In this document: positions 10,558 to 19,800 of the stretch, in pieces
Layout of the letters: every line of letters starts with the position of its first letter
Position numbering within the stretch: position 1 is the stretch's first letter
Assembly: GCA_035628505.1 (NCBI GenBank)
Contig: DASPJR010000143.1
Span: 1 to 27,013, forward strand
Reading direction: 5' to 3'
DNA length: 27,013 nucleotides
Source: DASPJR01 sp035628505
GTDB taxonomy: Bacteria > Planctomycetota > SZUA-567 > H5-PLA8
The notes under the pieces: generated by a model
What the model was told of the DNA's origin: nothing
The model's input: the letters and a program-made list of their open reading frames with translations, nothing else
Database searches by the model: none
Position numbers and translations under genes: made by a program

Positions 10558-10789
10558 TTTTAAGCACCCGCGAGTGATAATTTGTTATACCGCTCAGCCC
10601 GCTTAAAGATGAACAAAAACCTGCCGAAATCCACAAACATTTTTGCACTGCGATTGTATCTATTCGTGCAAGACAATTTGTAACGTTACGTTGTGGAAAT
10701 CCTGTCAAGCCATAGACTTACTTGACCTTACAAGTTGCAAGGTGTCTGGACAAGACGTCGCGCAAAACGATCAGCGGAGAGGTCTGAAA
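10558..10789. promoter_or_regulatory. Divergent promoter region between PSCyt copy 2 and the GH42-like gene
   Basis: This 232-bp AT-richer gap has no gene. It contains a perfect 10-bp palindrome GTAACGTTAC (10680-10689) with a central CG, the layout of many LacI-family operators. An inverted repeat ACTTG-N6-CAAGT lies at 10720-10735; a similar element precedes the DUF4838 gene at 17328. GGAGAGG (10776-10782) is a strong ribosome site 7 bases before the ATG at 10790. For the leftward gene a possible -10 TATAAC occurs at 10584-10589 (reverse strand) without a good -35. Factor identities are inferred. Confidence 0.5.
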
Positions 10790-13700
10790 ATGCAGAGATT
10801 CCAAGCTATTTTCCTGAGTGCTTCCCTGTTTTTGATTTTAGGGTCTCTTCAGGCGGAGGACGCTCCGCCTTTCAGCATCGCTCAGTTCAATTCGGCTGAC
10901 GACCTGAAGCGCATTGATTTCAACAAAGCCAACGTGGAACTGAGCGTTGGGCCGCGTTCGGTGACTGACACCAAAAACGTGATGAAGTACGTCGCCTTAA
11001 AAGGTGAGTGGCCCTCGTTTGCGTTTTTCCCGCCCAAGATTCCAAAGGACTGGTCGAAGCATGAGGCTGTTGCATTCACCGTCTGGACGTTGAACGATTG
11101 CGACCTGGGCGTGCGTATCGATGATGAAAAGAGCTTCAATTACAACACGCGCTTCAACTATTCCGTGCGTCTGCAGAAGGGCCGAACACGCGTCCAGATA
11201 CCCATCAAGAACATTGCCAAAACTCTCGACGTAAGCCGCATCAAGCTCTTCGGTGTCAACACCGATCATCCGCCGTCGGGTTTTACGCTCTGGTTCGATG
11301 ACTTCAAACTTGGACCGCTGGAAGCGCAGAAGGTGGATTTCATTCCCTATGCTGAGCGCTACGACCTGATTCCGTCGCTTGAAGTCGTCACGCCGCACTT
11401 CCCCACGGGGCGAAACATCGCCGGAGGCCCGCTGAACGTCTTCATGCTCTCCAGCGTGAAGTACGGCCGCGAAGTCGTCGAGCTGATGCAGCGCACGGAT
11501 TTGAAGGTGAGCCTCCTTTCTTGGGACCGCGAGTGGGGCGCTAACACGTGGGGCTTCGGCGATTTCTACGGTCAGCGCGGACACAGCATCGACTACATCC
11601 TCATGCAGAAGTATCTCGACAGCTCCATGCAGGGTCCCGAGAAGTTCAACGCCATGGCCATGTACACGCCGCTCGGCTGGAACCGTTTTACGGAGAGCGC
11701 CCGCAAAGCAATTCTCAAGCGCGTCAAAGAAGACGGCGAAGGACTCGTATTGGTCATGCCTTTTCCTGGAGACAAAGGCCAGCCCTGGCCGGAGGATCTC
11801 AAGGAAGTCTGCGCGCTGATCAACAGCGAATCGGATTGGCTGCGCAACGGCGACGATGTCCGTTACGCGCTGAACGGCCGCATCTGGAGCAAGAAATGGA
11901 AAGTCACGAAGGAGCATCCGATCACCAGCGGCGTTCCCATTGAAGCACTGCCGTTCAAGGCAATGGAGACACAGAAATTCGAAGTCGCTCCCGGAGCCGA
12001 CGTGCTGATCACGCTCGAAAGCGGCGAGCCCGTGCTGGCAGTGCGGCAGGTGGGCAAGGGCCGCGTCGTGACGTTTGCAACGCGGGCCATCTCGCTGACA
12101 CCGACAATGGGTATGCCCGGCGATTTCGTGAACGCGCCGCGCTACCGTTATTGGGAAGCCTGGTACAACCTGTTGAACCGGGCGATTCTCTGGGCGGGCA
12201 ATCGCGAGTTTTCACGAAAGGGCAATCCTGCCGAGCTGGCCGTCAGTAGCGAGCATGCCGATCCATTCTTTACCGCGCGCCAATGGAAAGATGAGAGCGG
12301 AAAAGTCACCGACTGGGAACTGGTGTTCAAGGATCCCAATCCAACACTGAAGAAATTCGATGTCACAGCGCCTGAGGTCATCAAGCATGGTGAGAAGCTC
12401 GCTTTAACGTTCAGCGCGCCGGATATCAAAGACGCCGAATGGACTGCGTCCCTCTCTGAAACAGGCGGCGAACACTGGCGCACGCTTGAAACAGCCAAGG
12501 TCGATCCGGCCTCGGGAAAACTTGAGTTCGAGACCGGCCGCGTGCGGCAGAACATCTGCTTCGTGCGGATCGAAGCGCGGCAGAATGGTCAATTGCTGGC
12601 CGAAGGGCGCGCGGAAGTGGCGCTCACGCCCGACCCGGTCTGGGACGAATACCACGTCTTCACCTGGCTGGAAGGCGGATTGCCGTTCCTGTTCGACATT
12701 GAAATGAAACGCATGCGGGAGCTGGGCATCACCAGCAATACCGTGTCGCCCACCGATTTTAAGATGATCCGGACCCTCTTCCGCGGCGGCATGCTCGCGC
12801 ACCCCGTTGGGCTGACGCAGGGGCTGCACTCGAAGGACATGGACGCAAAGTCGAAGAAATTCCGCGAGACGAAAGACAAGATCAATCTTGTTCGTGAACC
12901 GTCGTACGCGGATGACGCATTCGTCGCCAAGGAGCAGGCGAATGTTCAGAAGCTTGCGGCGGACCTCGCGAAATACTCGCCGCTTTCCATGATCATGGGC
13001 GACGAGACGGCACTGACCAGCTACACGGCGGAGTTCGATTACGATTTCCATCCGTCCAACATCAAGAAGTTCCAGGAAAAACTAAAAGTACGTTTCGGAA
13101 CCATCGAAGCACTCAACGCGGCGCTGAACTGTTCGGCGAAATCCTTTGAAGAAATCGCTCCACCGACCAGCGATGAAGCCAAAGCTGCAAAGAACTTTGG
13201 CCTGTGGAATGAATGGCGCGCGCACAACGACGACATGTGGACCGGCGCTTTCAAGATGTACGGCGACGCCATGAAAGAGAAATACCCGGGCTCGCGCCTG
13301 AGCGTTTCGGGCACACAGGAGCAGGCCGTGTTCAATGGCATTGATTGGGCCAAGCTGACGCCGGTGTTCGGCGCAGTCTGCGGCTACGGCGGACGCTTCC
13401 AGGAGTTGCAGCGTCTCTGCTACCAGAGCGGCGATCTTAAAGTGACGCCGTGGGGCGCTTACGGCCGCAGCGGTCGTGCCGTGGATCACCAGGTCTGGTC
13501 CAGCCTGGTGACTGGCGGCGACGGCATGGCGCTGTTCTGGTGGTACAGCCTGCGCAACGCGGACCTGACGTTCTGCAAATCGGCTAAAGATTATCAGCGC
13601 GTGATCGGCGAACTGCACCGAGGCCTTGGCAAGCAGTACATGCAGAGCCAGCGCGTGTTTTCGCCTGTGGCTATTCTCTGGAGCGCCAACAGCCAGCGCG

Positions 13701-14704
13701 CCAGCTGGACGCTCGGCAAATTTAGCGAATTCAAGAAAGCCGAAGACGAGATCGTCCACGCGGTGATCGATTCTGGCTACGACGCGTACTTCATCTCAGA
13801 ACAACAGATCGCGGCCGGCGAGCTGGCCAAGCGGCAGACGCGTACTGTTGTCTTGCCCATGAGCCTGTCGCTGGGCAAAGGTGAGAAGAATTCGGGACTC
13901 GCTGTTGTCCCGGCGCTTGAGAAGCTGCTTGCCGATGGAGGAGTCGTCATTGCCAGCGATGTGCCGGCGTACGACGAATACCTTCAGCCAGCGAAGTTCC
14001 CGGAGGCCTTCACCTCGCGCCTCGCTAAATTTGCGGACGTGAAAACGAACGTTGCCGCCGCAATTGCAAAGAGCGGCGCGAAGCCGTCAGTTGTTCTCAA
14101 CGCCGCTGGCGGCGGAAAACTGAAGAAGACTCAGGCGACGCTGCATGCCATCGGCGGAGGAGCTGAATGCAAGCTGCTCACGATCCTGCGCGCGCCCGTT
14201 GGGCAGAAGGAAGTCATCGGGGCAGATGGCGTGATTCGTGCCGAGCCGGATGCCGAGGGCGGTAAAGAAATCGAGCAGCTTGAAATCGACGTCTCCGGAC
14301 TGGCTGGAAACTTCTACGACGTCCGCAAGAAAGCCCTGATGAAAGTCGATGGCGGCAAGCTGCGCATCGACATGCAGCACGGTTCAGGCTACCCCATTGC
14401 AATATTGCCGTATACGGTTGAAAAGGTCTCGGCAAAGGCCGCGATCGAGAACAAAACGCTGCGCATCGATTGCGAGCTCAGCGGGTCGGCAAAGAGCTTC
14501 ACCACGCATATCCTTCGTGTCGATGTCGCCGATGCAAAATCAGGCAAGGCGCTGGACCACTTCTGCGCCAACCTGAAGTGCGATGCCGCGGGCAAAGCAT
14601 CGCTGCAGTTGCCGCTGGCAATCGAGGATGCCGGCCGCACGTTCAGCATCCAGATCTGGGATGTGCTCAGCGGCCAGCAGACGTCGGTCGAAGTGAAAAA
14701 CTGA
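10790..14704 (+). CDS. Secreted multidomain GH42-like (beta-galactosidase-type) protein
   Basis: A 1304-residue protein with a Sec signal (residues 1-23, ending LGSLQAE). The ATG at 10790 is chosen for GGAGAGG 7 bases upstream and the signal peptide. Apparent domains: a CBM-like beta-sandwich (about 24-185; FNYSVRLQKGRTRVQIPI, LWFDDFKLG); a glutamine-amidotransferase-like domain (about 200-440; HPITSGVP, VGKGRVVTFATRA); an Ig-like segment (about 490-620); a GH42-like TIM barrel (about 621-950) with GDE at 737-739 as likely acid/base and FHPSNIKKFQEKLKVRFGTI, followed by TGGDGMALFWWYS; a GH42 trimerisation-like domain (about 957-1130); and C-terminal beta domains. The segment that should hold the GH42 nucleophile (877-905) has no obvious glutamate. 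Substrate is unknown, possibly a beta-galactoside or other glycan, or the protein may be non-catalytic. Its stop is 3 bp from the convergent DUF4838 gene. Confidence 0.8.
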   Translation: MQRFQAIFLSASLFLILGSLQAEDAPPFSIAQFNSADDLKRIDFNKANVELSVGPRSVTDTKNVMKYVALKGEWPSFAFFPPKIPKDWSKHEAVAFTVWTLNDCDLGVRIDDEKSFNYNTRFNYSVRLQKGRTRVQIPIKNIAKTLDVSRIKLFGVNTDHPPSGFTLWFDDFKLGPLEAQKVDFIPYAERYDLIPSLEVVTPHFPTGRNIAGGPLNVFMLSSVKYGREVVELMQRTDLKVSLLSWDREWGANTWGFGDFYGQRGHSIDYILMQKYLDSSMQGPEKFNAMAMYTPLGWNRFTESARKAILKRVKEDGEGLVLVMPFPGDKGQPWPEDLKEVCALINSESDWLRNGDDVRYALNGRIWSKKWKVTKEHPITSGVPIEALPFKAMETQKFEVAPGADVLITLESGEPVLAVRQVGKGRVVTFATRAISLTPTMGMPGDFVNAPRYRYWEAWYNLLNRAILWAGNREFSRKGNPAELAVSSEHADPFFTARQWKDESGKVTDWELVFKDPNPTLKKFDVTAPEVIKHGEKLALTFSAPDIKDAEWTASLSETGGEHWRTLETAKVDPASGKLEFETGRVRQNICFVRIEARQNGQLLAEGRAEVALTPDPVWDEYHVFTWLEGGLPFLFDIEMKRMRELGITSNTVSPTDFKMIRTLFRGGMLAHPVGLTQGLHSKDMDAKSKKFRETKDKINLVREPSYADDAFVAKEQANVQKLAADLAKYSPLSMIMGDETALTSYTAEFDYDFHPSNIKKFQEKLKVRFGTIEALNAALNCSAKSFEEIAPPTSDEAKAAKNFGLWNEWRAHNDDMWTGAFKMYGDAMKEKYPGSRLSVSGTQEQAVFNGIDWAKLTPVFGAVCGYGGRFQELQRLCYQSGDLKVTPWGAYGRSGRAVDHQVWSSLVTGGDGMALFWWYSLRNADLTFCKSAKDYQRVIGELHRGLGKQYMQSQRVFSPVAILWSANSQRASWTLGKFSEFKKAEDEIVHAVIDSGYDAYFISEQQIAAGELAKRQTRTVVLPMSLSLGKGEKNSGLAVVPALEKLLADGGVVIASDVPAYDEYLQPAKFPEAFTSRLAKFADVKTNVAAAIAKSGAKPSVVLNAAGGGKLKKTQATLHAIGGGAECKLLTILRAPVGQKEVIGADGVIRAEPDAEGGKEIEQLEIDVSGLAGNFYDVRKKALMKVDGGKLRIDMQHGSGYPIAILPYTVEKVSAKAAIENKTLRIDCELSGSAKSFTTHILRVDVADAKSGKALDHFCANLKCDAAGKASLQLPLAIEDAGRTFSIQIWDVLSGQQTSVEVKN

Positions 14705-14707
14705 CGC

Positions 14708-17221
14708 TCACGGTTTGGCGTCTGCGTCGATGACCTCCGCAGGAAGCAGAAGTTCCTCGCCACTGCGCGCGAGGAATGGCGGCACCGTCATCAGCAGGCG
14801 CTGTCCGTTGGTGTTCTCGAATTTCCAGAGCTTGCCGTCTTCGCCGTCTGGAACGGGGATCTTGAACCAGCCGTCTTCGGTTTTCGAGAAGTCGTAAACT
14901 TCCTTTCCCGAACCGTCGAGCAGCTTGCCTGAAATCTTCGGCGCCCAGTTGGCGATGCGCGAGGCCCAGCCGCCAACGAGCTTTGTTCCCTTCGGCACGT
15001 AAAAGTAGAGCGTCCACGCGCCGCGGAAATGGCTGAGCACGTTCGGCGTTTCGATTCCGGATTCAACCGTAACCGGCATGCCCGCCGGCCACTTGATGCG
15101 GGTATAATCGCCGCCATCGACCGTTTCGATGCGGTGCAGGCCTGCGTATGGCGTCGCCAGCTTGACTTCGTAGGGTTTCCCATCGGGCTTGTACGCATCG
15201 AACGTCGCAACCGCGTTCAGGGAGACTTCCTGTGGCGAGAACAGGCTCACTTTCGGCATGCGGTTCGCCCAAACCTTTTGAACGGTGATCGTCAGGTCGA
15301 CGCTTCCGGCACCCGCGGGAACCCAGAGATAGAAGTGCTGATGGTCTTGTGCTGCACCAGGAAAATTCCCCGGCGCAACTTTGGGCAGCTTCAACTTCTC
15401 TGCGGCAGGGAGCAGATTGCGGCTGAACGCCACGCTACTGAAGCCGGGATCCACGGGCTGATTCTTGGCGATGCCGTCGGTAATGAACTTTGAGATTTCT
15501 TCCGCGGTGAATGGTGCTTCATTCTTGAGCGGGTGATTGGGTGTTGCGGCCGCTTTCTGGCTCTGCAGCCGCGCCCACAAACCGTAGCTATGTACCATCA
15601 TCGTTTTGCGCATGCGGTAGGCGTGGGCGGAAACAGCCTCTTTGCTGCCGCCGTTGGCGTGCGCGTAGTAGAGTTCGGAATAACGCGTATAGAGAACCAG
15701 ATCGTTGATGCGCTGCAGTATCTTCTCGTCAGTCGTCGCGCGGCGGGCCGCATCCAGGTGCCGGTACATACGCCCAACCAGGTCAGAAGGCGAGCGGCGC
15801 TGCGTGTCTTCGGTGATCAGGCGGTAGAATTCCCGCATTGGCTCTTTTGCAGAGCCGAAGCATTTCTCGAGGAAATCATCGACCAGCGCGGGAACACTCT
15901 TCGCCTCATTCAGATTCCAGAGCACGCGACTGGCCACATAATAGCCGAGACCGCACGGCCCCCAGCAGTCGCCGGACTCTGCATCGTAGAATTTCGCCCC
16001 CATACCGTTGAATTTCACAAGAGATTCGGCGACCGCTGCCGGCCGGCATGCTTTCGCGCCGCGCGGAAGATTCCAGTCCCAGTCGACGACGCTCAGGTAA
16101 TCATAAACGCCGATGCGCGCGCCTTTCGCCTTCCAGCCGTTGACGACCTGGTCGAACGTATAGCCGCCGGTGAGAAATGCCGTTGTCGCACTGACGATGA
16201 CGTTCGGATGCGCCGTAATCGTGGGCGGAGCGCAGTGCCGGTTATAGGCATACATGCCGACGTACTTGGGGCCGAGATTCAGCGTATTAATGGCTTCAGC
16301 GGCTTCGTTTGCGAGCGTCAGCACGCGGTCGCTGACACTGCCCATCTTCATGCACGCATCGCATTCGCACCAGTTGCCGCCGTCGCTGGGGTCAAGCGAA
16401 ATGCTGTCGAGCTTGGGATTCTTTTTGACGCTTTTAATCGCGTATTCGACCACGAGCTTGCGCAGATCAGGATTAGAGACGCAGAATTTCGTATCATCGT
16501 TGATGAATTTGCGCTGCCCGTTCACCTGCGCAAAATATTCGGGATGCTTGTCGAACTCGGCGCGGTTGTCCGCGATGATGTTGCCGTATGCGTGGCCGCT
16601 GTTGAGCTCAAAGCCGCGCACCGCCCGGTTGCGCATGCACCACTGCCGGTACGGCTCCTCGTTGTAACCCCACATCCCCCAGTTGTACCAGATGCGCCTG
16701 GCATAAAAGGAGGGGCTCTCGCGCGAGTCCAAGGCAATCTTCAGATCTTCACTTTGCGGAATGATCTCCCACGTTGTTCCCGGAAAAAACTGGCGGTAGC
16801 CAAGCCTGTAGAGGAGGTCCCACACGCCGTGTGATACAGCCAGATCGGTTGCGCCGAGCACATACACATTGGCGCCGTGCGTCCGCAGAAGATATTCTTC
16901 GCGATTGAAAGGATCGGCCTCGAACTTTACCTCAAACGGGAGCTTCGAGAAATCACTGGCGCGGCCAACAACGATGCCGGAACTGCCGTCGCCCGTCGTG
17001 GATTTAAATTCAGCGCCGCTGATCTGGCTCAAGTACTTTGCAAGCTCGGTGGCACTGTTCTTAACCGCTGCAGACGCCTCGGCCGGAACAGTCACTTCCA
17101 GCAGCGCGCGCTTGTCCTTTGCGAGCTGAACACTGACGGGTTGCGCTGCATTGAGAATTGCCGCTGTTAGGCAGGCATTAACAAGCAGCAGGAAAATAGT
17201 GCTGTAACGTTGCATAAACAT
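14708..17221 (-). CDS. DUF4838 domain secreted protein, copy 1 (putative glycan-active)
   Basis: An 837-residue protein with a Sec signal (residues 3-25, ending LNAA). Residues about 37-150 resemble the small alpha/beta domain before the catalytic barrel in GH67 and GH20 enzymes (ATELAKYLSQISGAEF, GIVVGRASDF, LLYRLGYRQFFPG). The DUF4838 core spans about 200-470: HPEYFAQVNGQRKF, then KFCVSNPDLRKLVVEYA, then SLDPSDGGNWCECDACMKMG with a CxCxxC motif near 283-288. Two beta-sandwich-like segments follow (about 600-830), plausible carbohydrate-binding modules. DUF4838 proteins are TIM-barrel-like and occur in glycan degradation loci; no reaction is settled. The ATG at 17221 is preferred to the one at 17215 because GGGAG lies 8 bases before it. 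The gene is divergent from a second DUF4838-like gene and converges on the GH42-like gene with a 3-bp gap. Confidence 0.88.
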   Translation of the reverse strand: MFMQRYSTIFLLLVNACLTAAILNAAQPVSVQLAKDKRALLEVTVPAEASAAVKNSATELAKYLSQISGAEFKSTTGDGSSGIVVGRASDFSKLPFEVKFEADPFNREEYLLRTHGANVYVLGATDLAVSHGVWDLLYRLGYRQFFPGTTWEIIPQSEDLKIALDSRESPSFYARRIWYNWGMWGYNEEPYRQWCMRNRAVRGFELNSGHAYGNIIADNRAEFDKHPEYFAQVNGQRKFINDDTKFCVSNPDLRKLVVEYAIKSVKKNPKLDSISLDPSDGGNWCECDACMKMGSVSDRVLTLANEAAEAINTLNLGPKYVGMYAYNRHCAPPTITAHPNVIVSATTAFLTGGYTFDQVVNGWKAKGARIGVYDYLSVVDWDWNLPRGAKACRPAAVAESLVKFNGMGAKFYDAESGDCWGPCGLGYYVASRVLWNLNEAKSVPALVDDFLEKCFGSAKEPMREFYRLITEDTQRRSPSDLVGRMYRHLDAARRATTDEKILQRINDLVLYTRYSELYYAHANGGSKEAVSAHAYRMRKTMMVHSYGLWARLQSQKAAATPNHPLKNEAPFTAEEISKFITDGIAKNQPVDPGFSSVAFSRNLLPAAEKLKLPKVAPGNFPGAAQDHQHFYLWVPAGAGSVDLTITVQKVWANRMPKVSLFSPQEVSLNAVATFDAYKPDGKPYEVKLATPYAGLHRIETVDGGDYTRIKWPAGMPVTVESGIETPNVLSHFRGAWTLYFYVPKGTKLVGGWASRIANWAPKISGKLLDGSGKEVYDFSKTEDGWFKIPVPDGEDGKLWKFENTNGQRLLMTVPPFLARSGEELLLPAEVIDADAKP

Positions 17222-17327
17222 TGGCGTTGCTCCCGGGTAGTGAGTTTCAGAACACAGTCTTACTTGTTACAAATGTGTTGGTCGATTGACACAGATTTTC
17301 GGACATCTTTTTTGAGGGAGGCATCCT
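17222..17327. promoter_or_regulatory. Divergent promoter region between the two DUF4838-like genes
   Basis: This 106-bp gap must hold both promoters. CTTACTTG (17259-17266) directly followed by TTACAA (17267-17272) forms an imperfect inverted repeat ACTTG-N3-CAAAT (17262-17274). The same parts, with 3 more spacer bases, occur before the GH42-like gene at nearly the same distance from its start. TTGACA (17286-17291) matches a -35 consensus, but no good -10 follows at normal spacing. GAGGGAGG (17314-17321) is the ribosome site for the TTG start at 17328. On the other strand GGGAG precedes the ATG at 17221. Confidence 0.5.
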
Positions 17328-19685
17328 TTGCTTAGACATCTGCACTCATTCGCGGTTCTCCTGGCCTGTTTAGTCGTCCATGCCGCCGCGGCTGAAGATT
17401 TAATCATTGCCGATGCGGGCAAGACGGACGCCACGATCGTTGTCTCCGCGCAGGCCGGTGAGTGGGAGAAACGCGCCGCCGCAGACCTGGCCCTCTATAT
17501 AGAGCGCATGAGCGGCGCCAAACCCGCTGTTGGCAATGCGCCTGGCAACGGGACCTCTATCTTGATCGGAACGGCTGCGCTCGAGGCCGAGCCCGCCCTC
17601 AAGACGGCGCTGGCCGGTGTCGCAAAAAAGAACCCGTCGATCCGCGCCGATGCGATTGTCATGCGCCGCAGCGGAAAGCGTGTGTTCCTCGCGGGGACAA
17701 ACGATGACTCGCACTATTTTGCCGTCGCCCAGCTGCTGCAGGATTGGGGCTGCCGGTGGTATCTGCCAACGGACTTCGGTGAATGCATTCCGCAGCAGGC
17801 GAGACTGGCGATCGGCACGCTCGATCGCGCGTACGCTCCGCCATTCGAAATCCGGCACTACTGGCTCAGCTGGAACGGCGACGGCACCGGCGCGAAGGAA
17901 TTCCGGCGCCGTAATTTTATGACCGAGACGAGCATGGCGGGAATGGGCCATGCGCTCGGCGAATACACCAAGGCGTTGATTCCGGCAGGCAAAAGCATGT
18001 TCAACGTGGCGTTTGCCGAAGAAGCCACGGCAAAAGAAGTCGCCAAACACATCGATGACAAGTACGCGAAAGGCAGTGACATTTCGCTGGCGATCGAGGA
18101 CGGCAACTACGTCAGTGATTCGCCTAAAGACAAGGAGATGCAGGCAGGCATCTGGGATAAGTACGCCATTCAGCCTTCGAATACTGACGCCATGATGTCA
18201 CTTTACAACAACGTCGCAAAGATTCTGCGTGCAAAGTATCCCGACAGCAAGGCGAAGATCGGCGGAATGGCCTACGCGAATGTCACAATCCCGCCGCAGC
18301 GTGTTCTGAACATCGAGCCCAACATATACATGTGGCTCGCGCCGATCGACATCGACCCCAATCATCACATGGATGATCCGAAATCACCTCCCCGCAACGA
18401 ATACCGCGAGATGCTGTACCGCTGGGCTCAGTTGATGAACGGAAGACTTGCGATTTATGACTACGACCAATCGCAATTGGTCTGGCGCGACCTGCCCAAT
18501 CCGACGCATTACGTTTTCGCAAAAGAAGTGAAGCATTATCAGAAAGCCGGCATCCTCGGCATCGGCACCGAAAGCCGCGGCGCGATGGCGACCACGTTTC
18601 TGAACCTGTTCTTCCGCGGACAGCTCATGTGGAATCCGGACGCGGACATGAAGGCGCTGCTCACTGAATTCTATCCCAAGTTCTACGGTCCGGCCGCCGC
18701 TCCCATGAACGAGTACTGGAGTCTGATTTATTCCGCGTGGGAAAATACGATTTCCACTGAGCACGAATACTTCCTTGCGCCGGAAATCTATAAGCCAGAG
18801 GTTGTCAGAAAATTGAAAGAACATTTGACCGCGGCGCAGAAGGCAATTGAGCCACTACGGGCAAAAGCGGATGCGACGCGCAACGAGAAACTCTTTGTGG
18901 ATCGCATGCGCTTTACCGAGCTGAGCTTTGAGATCATCGAAAGCTACATGGCGCTGGTGCAAGCCGGCGCTTCCAATGCCGATTATGCCGCAGCCGTTGC
19001 CGCTGGCGAAAAAGGGCTCGCGGCCCGCGAGAAGCTCACCGCCATGAGTGGAATCTTCACCACTTACAAGAACATCGGCGAGCACGGGGCGGCGTGGTGG
19101 CCGGGCGAAGTGCAGCAGATGAAAGATCTGGCCGCGCGCACCGGAGGACCCAAGGGAACGCTCATCGCAAAGACGCCGCTGGAGTGGGCGTTTCGCCGAG
19201 ATCCGCATGACACCGGTCTTCCGCGCGGCTGGGGCTACAAGGAAGCCGATCTTACGTTCTGGAACGCGACCGGTAAGTCAATGACGGCAGAGGCGCGCAA
19301 GGATTATCCCGACCAGTGGGAGATGCTGCGAACGGATCTGTACTTTCAGGCGCAGGGCGTGCTTCATTCGGACTGGCAGAGCTACACCGGTCACTACTGG
19401 TACCAGACAGCGGTGGAACTCAATGCGCAACAGACCGAAGGCGCCGTGCACATCCTTTTTCCGGGATTGTTCAATGAATGCTGGCTGTATGTGAACGGCG
19501 AAATGATTGCGCATCGCGTGTTCCCCGAACCCTGGTGGAGAAACGATTACAAATTCGAGTGGGACGTGAAACTCGCCGGAAAGCTGAAGGCCGGTAAAAA
19601 TACGATCACGCTTCGCGGATACAATCCGCATCATTTCGGAGGCATGTTCCGCCGGCCGGTTCTTTACCGCAGCGCCACGCCGTAA
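17328..19685 (+). CDS. DUF4838-like secreted protein, copy 2, with C-terminal jelly-roll
   Basis: A 785-residue protein with a TTG start, fixed by a strong GAGGGAGG site 6 bases upstream and by the Sec signal that begins at once (residues 1-22, ending VVHAAAA). The N-terminal domain (about 25-165) matches the other DUF4838 protein in layout: WEKRAAADLALYIERMSGAK, SILIGTAALE, LQDWGCRWYLPTDFGECIP. The barrel-like core (about 175-480) contains HYWLSWNGDGTGAKEF, DISLAIEDGNYVSDSP, PNIYMWLAPIDIDPNHHMDD and LGIGTESRGAMATT. It lacks the CxCxxC motif of the divergent paralogue. A helical segment (about 500-600) is followed by a GH2-type sugar-binding jelly-roll (about 640-785; HYWYQTAVELN, FNECWLYVNGEMIAHRVF, NTITLRGYNPHHFGG). 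Probably a periplasmic or secreted glycan-active or glycan-binding protein; the reaction is unknown. Confidence 0.85.
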   Translation: MLRHLHSFAVLLACLVVHAAAAEDLIIADAGKTDATIVVSAQAGEWEKRAAADLALYIERMSGAKPAVGNAPGNGTSILIGTAALEAEPALKTALAGVAKKNPSIRADAIVMRRSGKRVFLAGTNDDSHYFAVAQLLQDWGCRWYLPTDFGECIPQQARLAIGTLDRAYAPPFEIRHYWLSWNGDGTGAKEFRRRNFMTETSMAGMGHALGEYTKALIPAGKSMFNVAFAEEATAKEVAKHIDDKYAKGSDISLAIEDGNYVSDSPKDKEMQAGIWDKYAIQPSNTDAMMSLYNNVAKILRAKYPDSKAKIGGMAYANVTIPPQRVLNIEPNIYMWLAPIDIDPNHHMDDPKSPPRNEYREMLYRWAQLMNGRLAIYDYDQSQLVWRDLPNPTHYVFAKEVKHYQKAGILGIGTESRGAMATTFLNLFFRGQLMWNPDADMKALLTEFYPKFYGPAAAPMNEYWSLIYSAWENTISTEHEYFLAPEIYKPEVVRKLKEHLTAAQKAIEPLRAKADATRNEKLFVDRMRFTELSFEIIESYMALVQAGASNADYAAAVAAGEKGLAAREKLTAMSGIFTTYKNIGEHGAAWWPGEVQQMKDLAARTGGPKGTLIAKTPLEWAFRRDPHDTGLPRGWGYKEADLTFWNATGKSMTAEARKDYPDQWEMLRTDLYFQAQGVLHSDWQSYTGHYWYQTAVELNAQQTEGAVHILFPGLFNECWLYVNGEMIAHRVFPEPWWRNDYKFEWDVKLAGKLKAGKNTITLRGYNPHHFGGMFRRPVLYRSATP

Positions 19686-19800
19686 TCGGTGTGCTCGACT
19701 GATCGCAGCGCGCGGCGCTCGACCAGCCACTGCACCGCCAAACAGCGAGAATAGTCGGGGAATTACCGACGACCGCCACGCTTTGACATTGTTCATGAGA

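Noticed and set aside
10643..10789. In-frame N-terminal extension of the GH42-like protein
   Set aside because: No ribosome site; the ATG at 10790 follows GGAGAGG and begins a standard signal peptide. The region holds regulatory-looking dyads.
15533..16834. 433-codon open frame opposite DUF4838 copy 1
   Set aside because: It is antisense to a well-supported gene, has no recognisable domain, and its composition is that of a GC-rich shadow frame.
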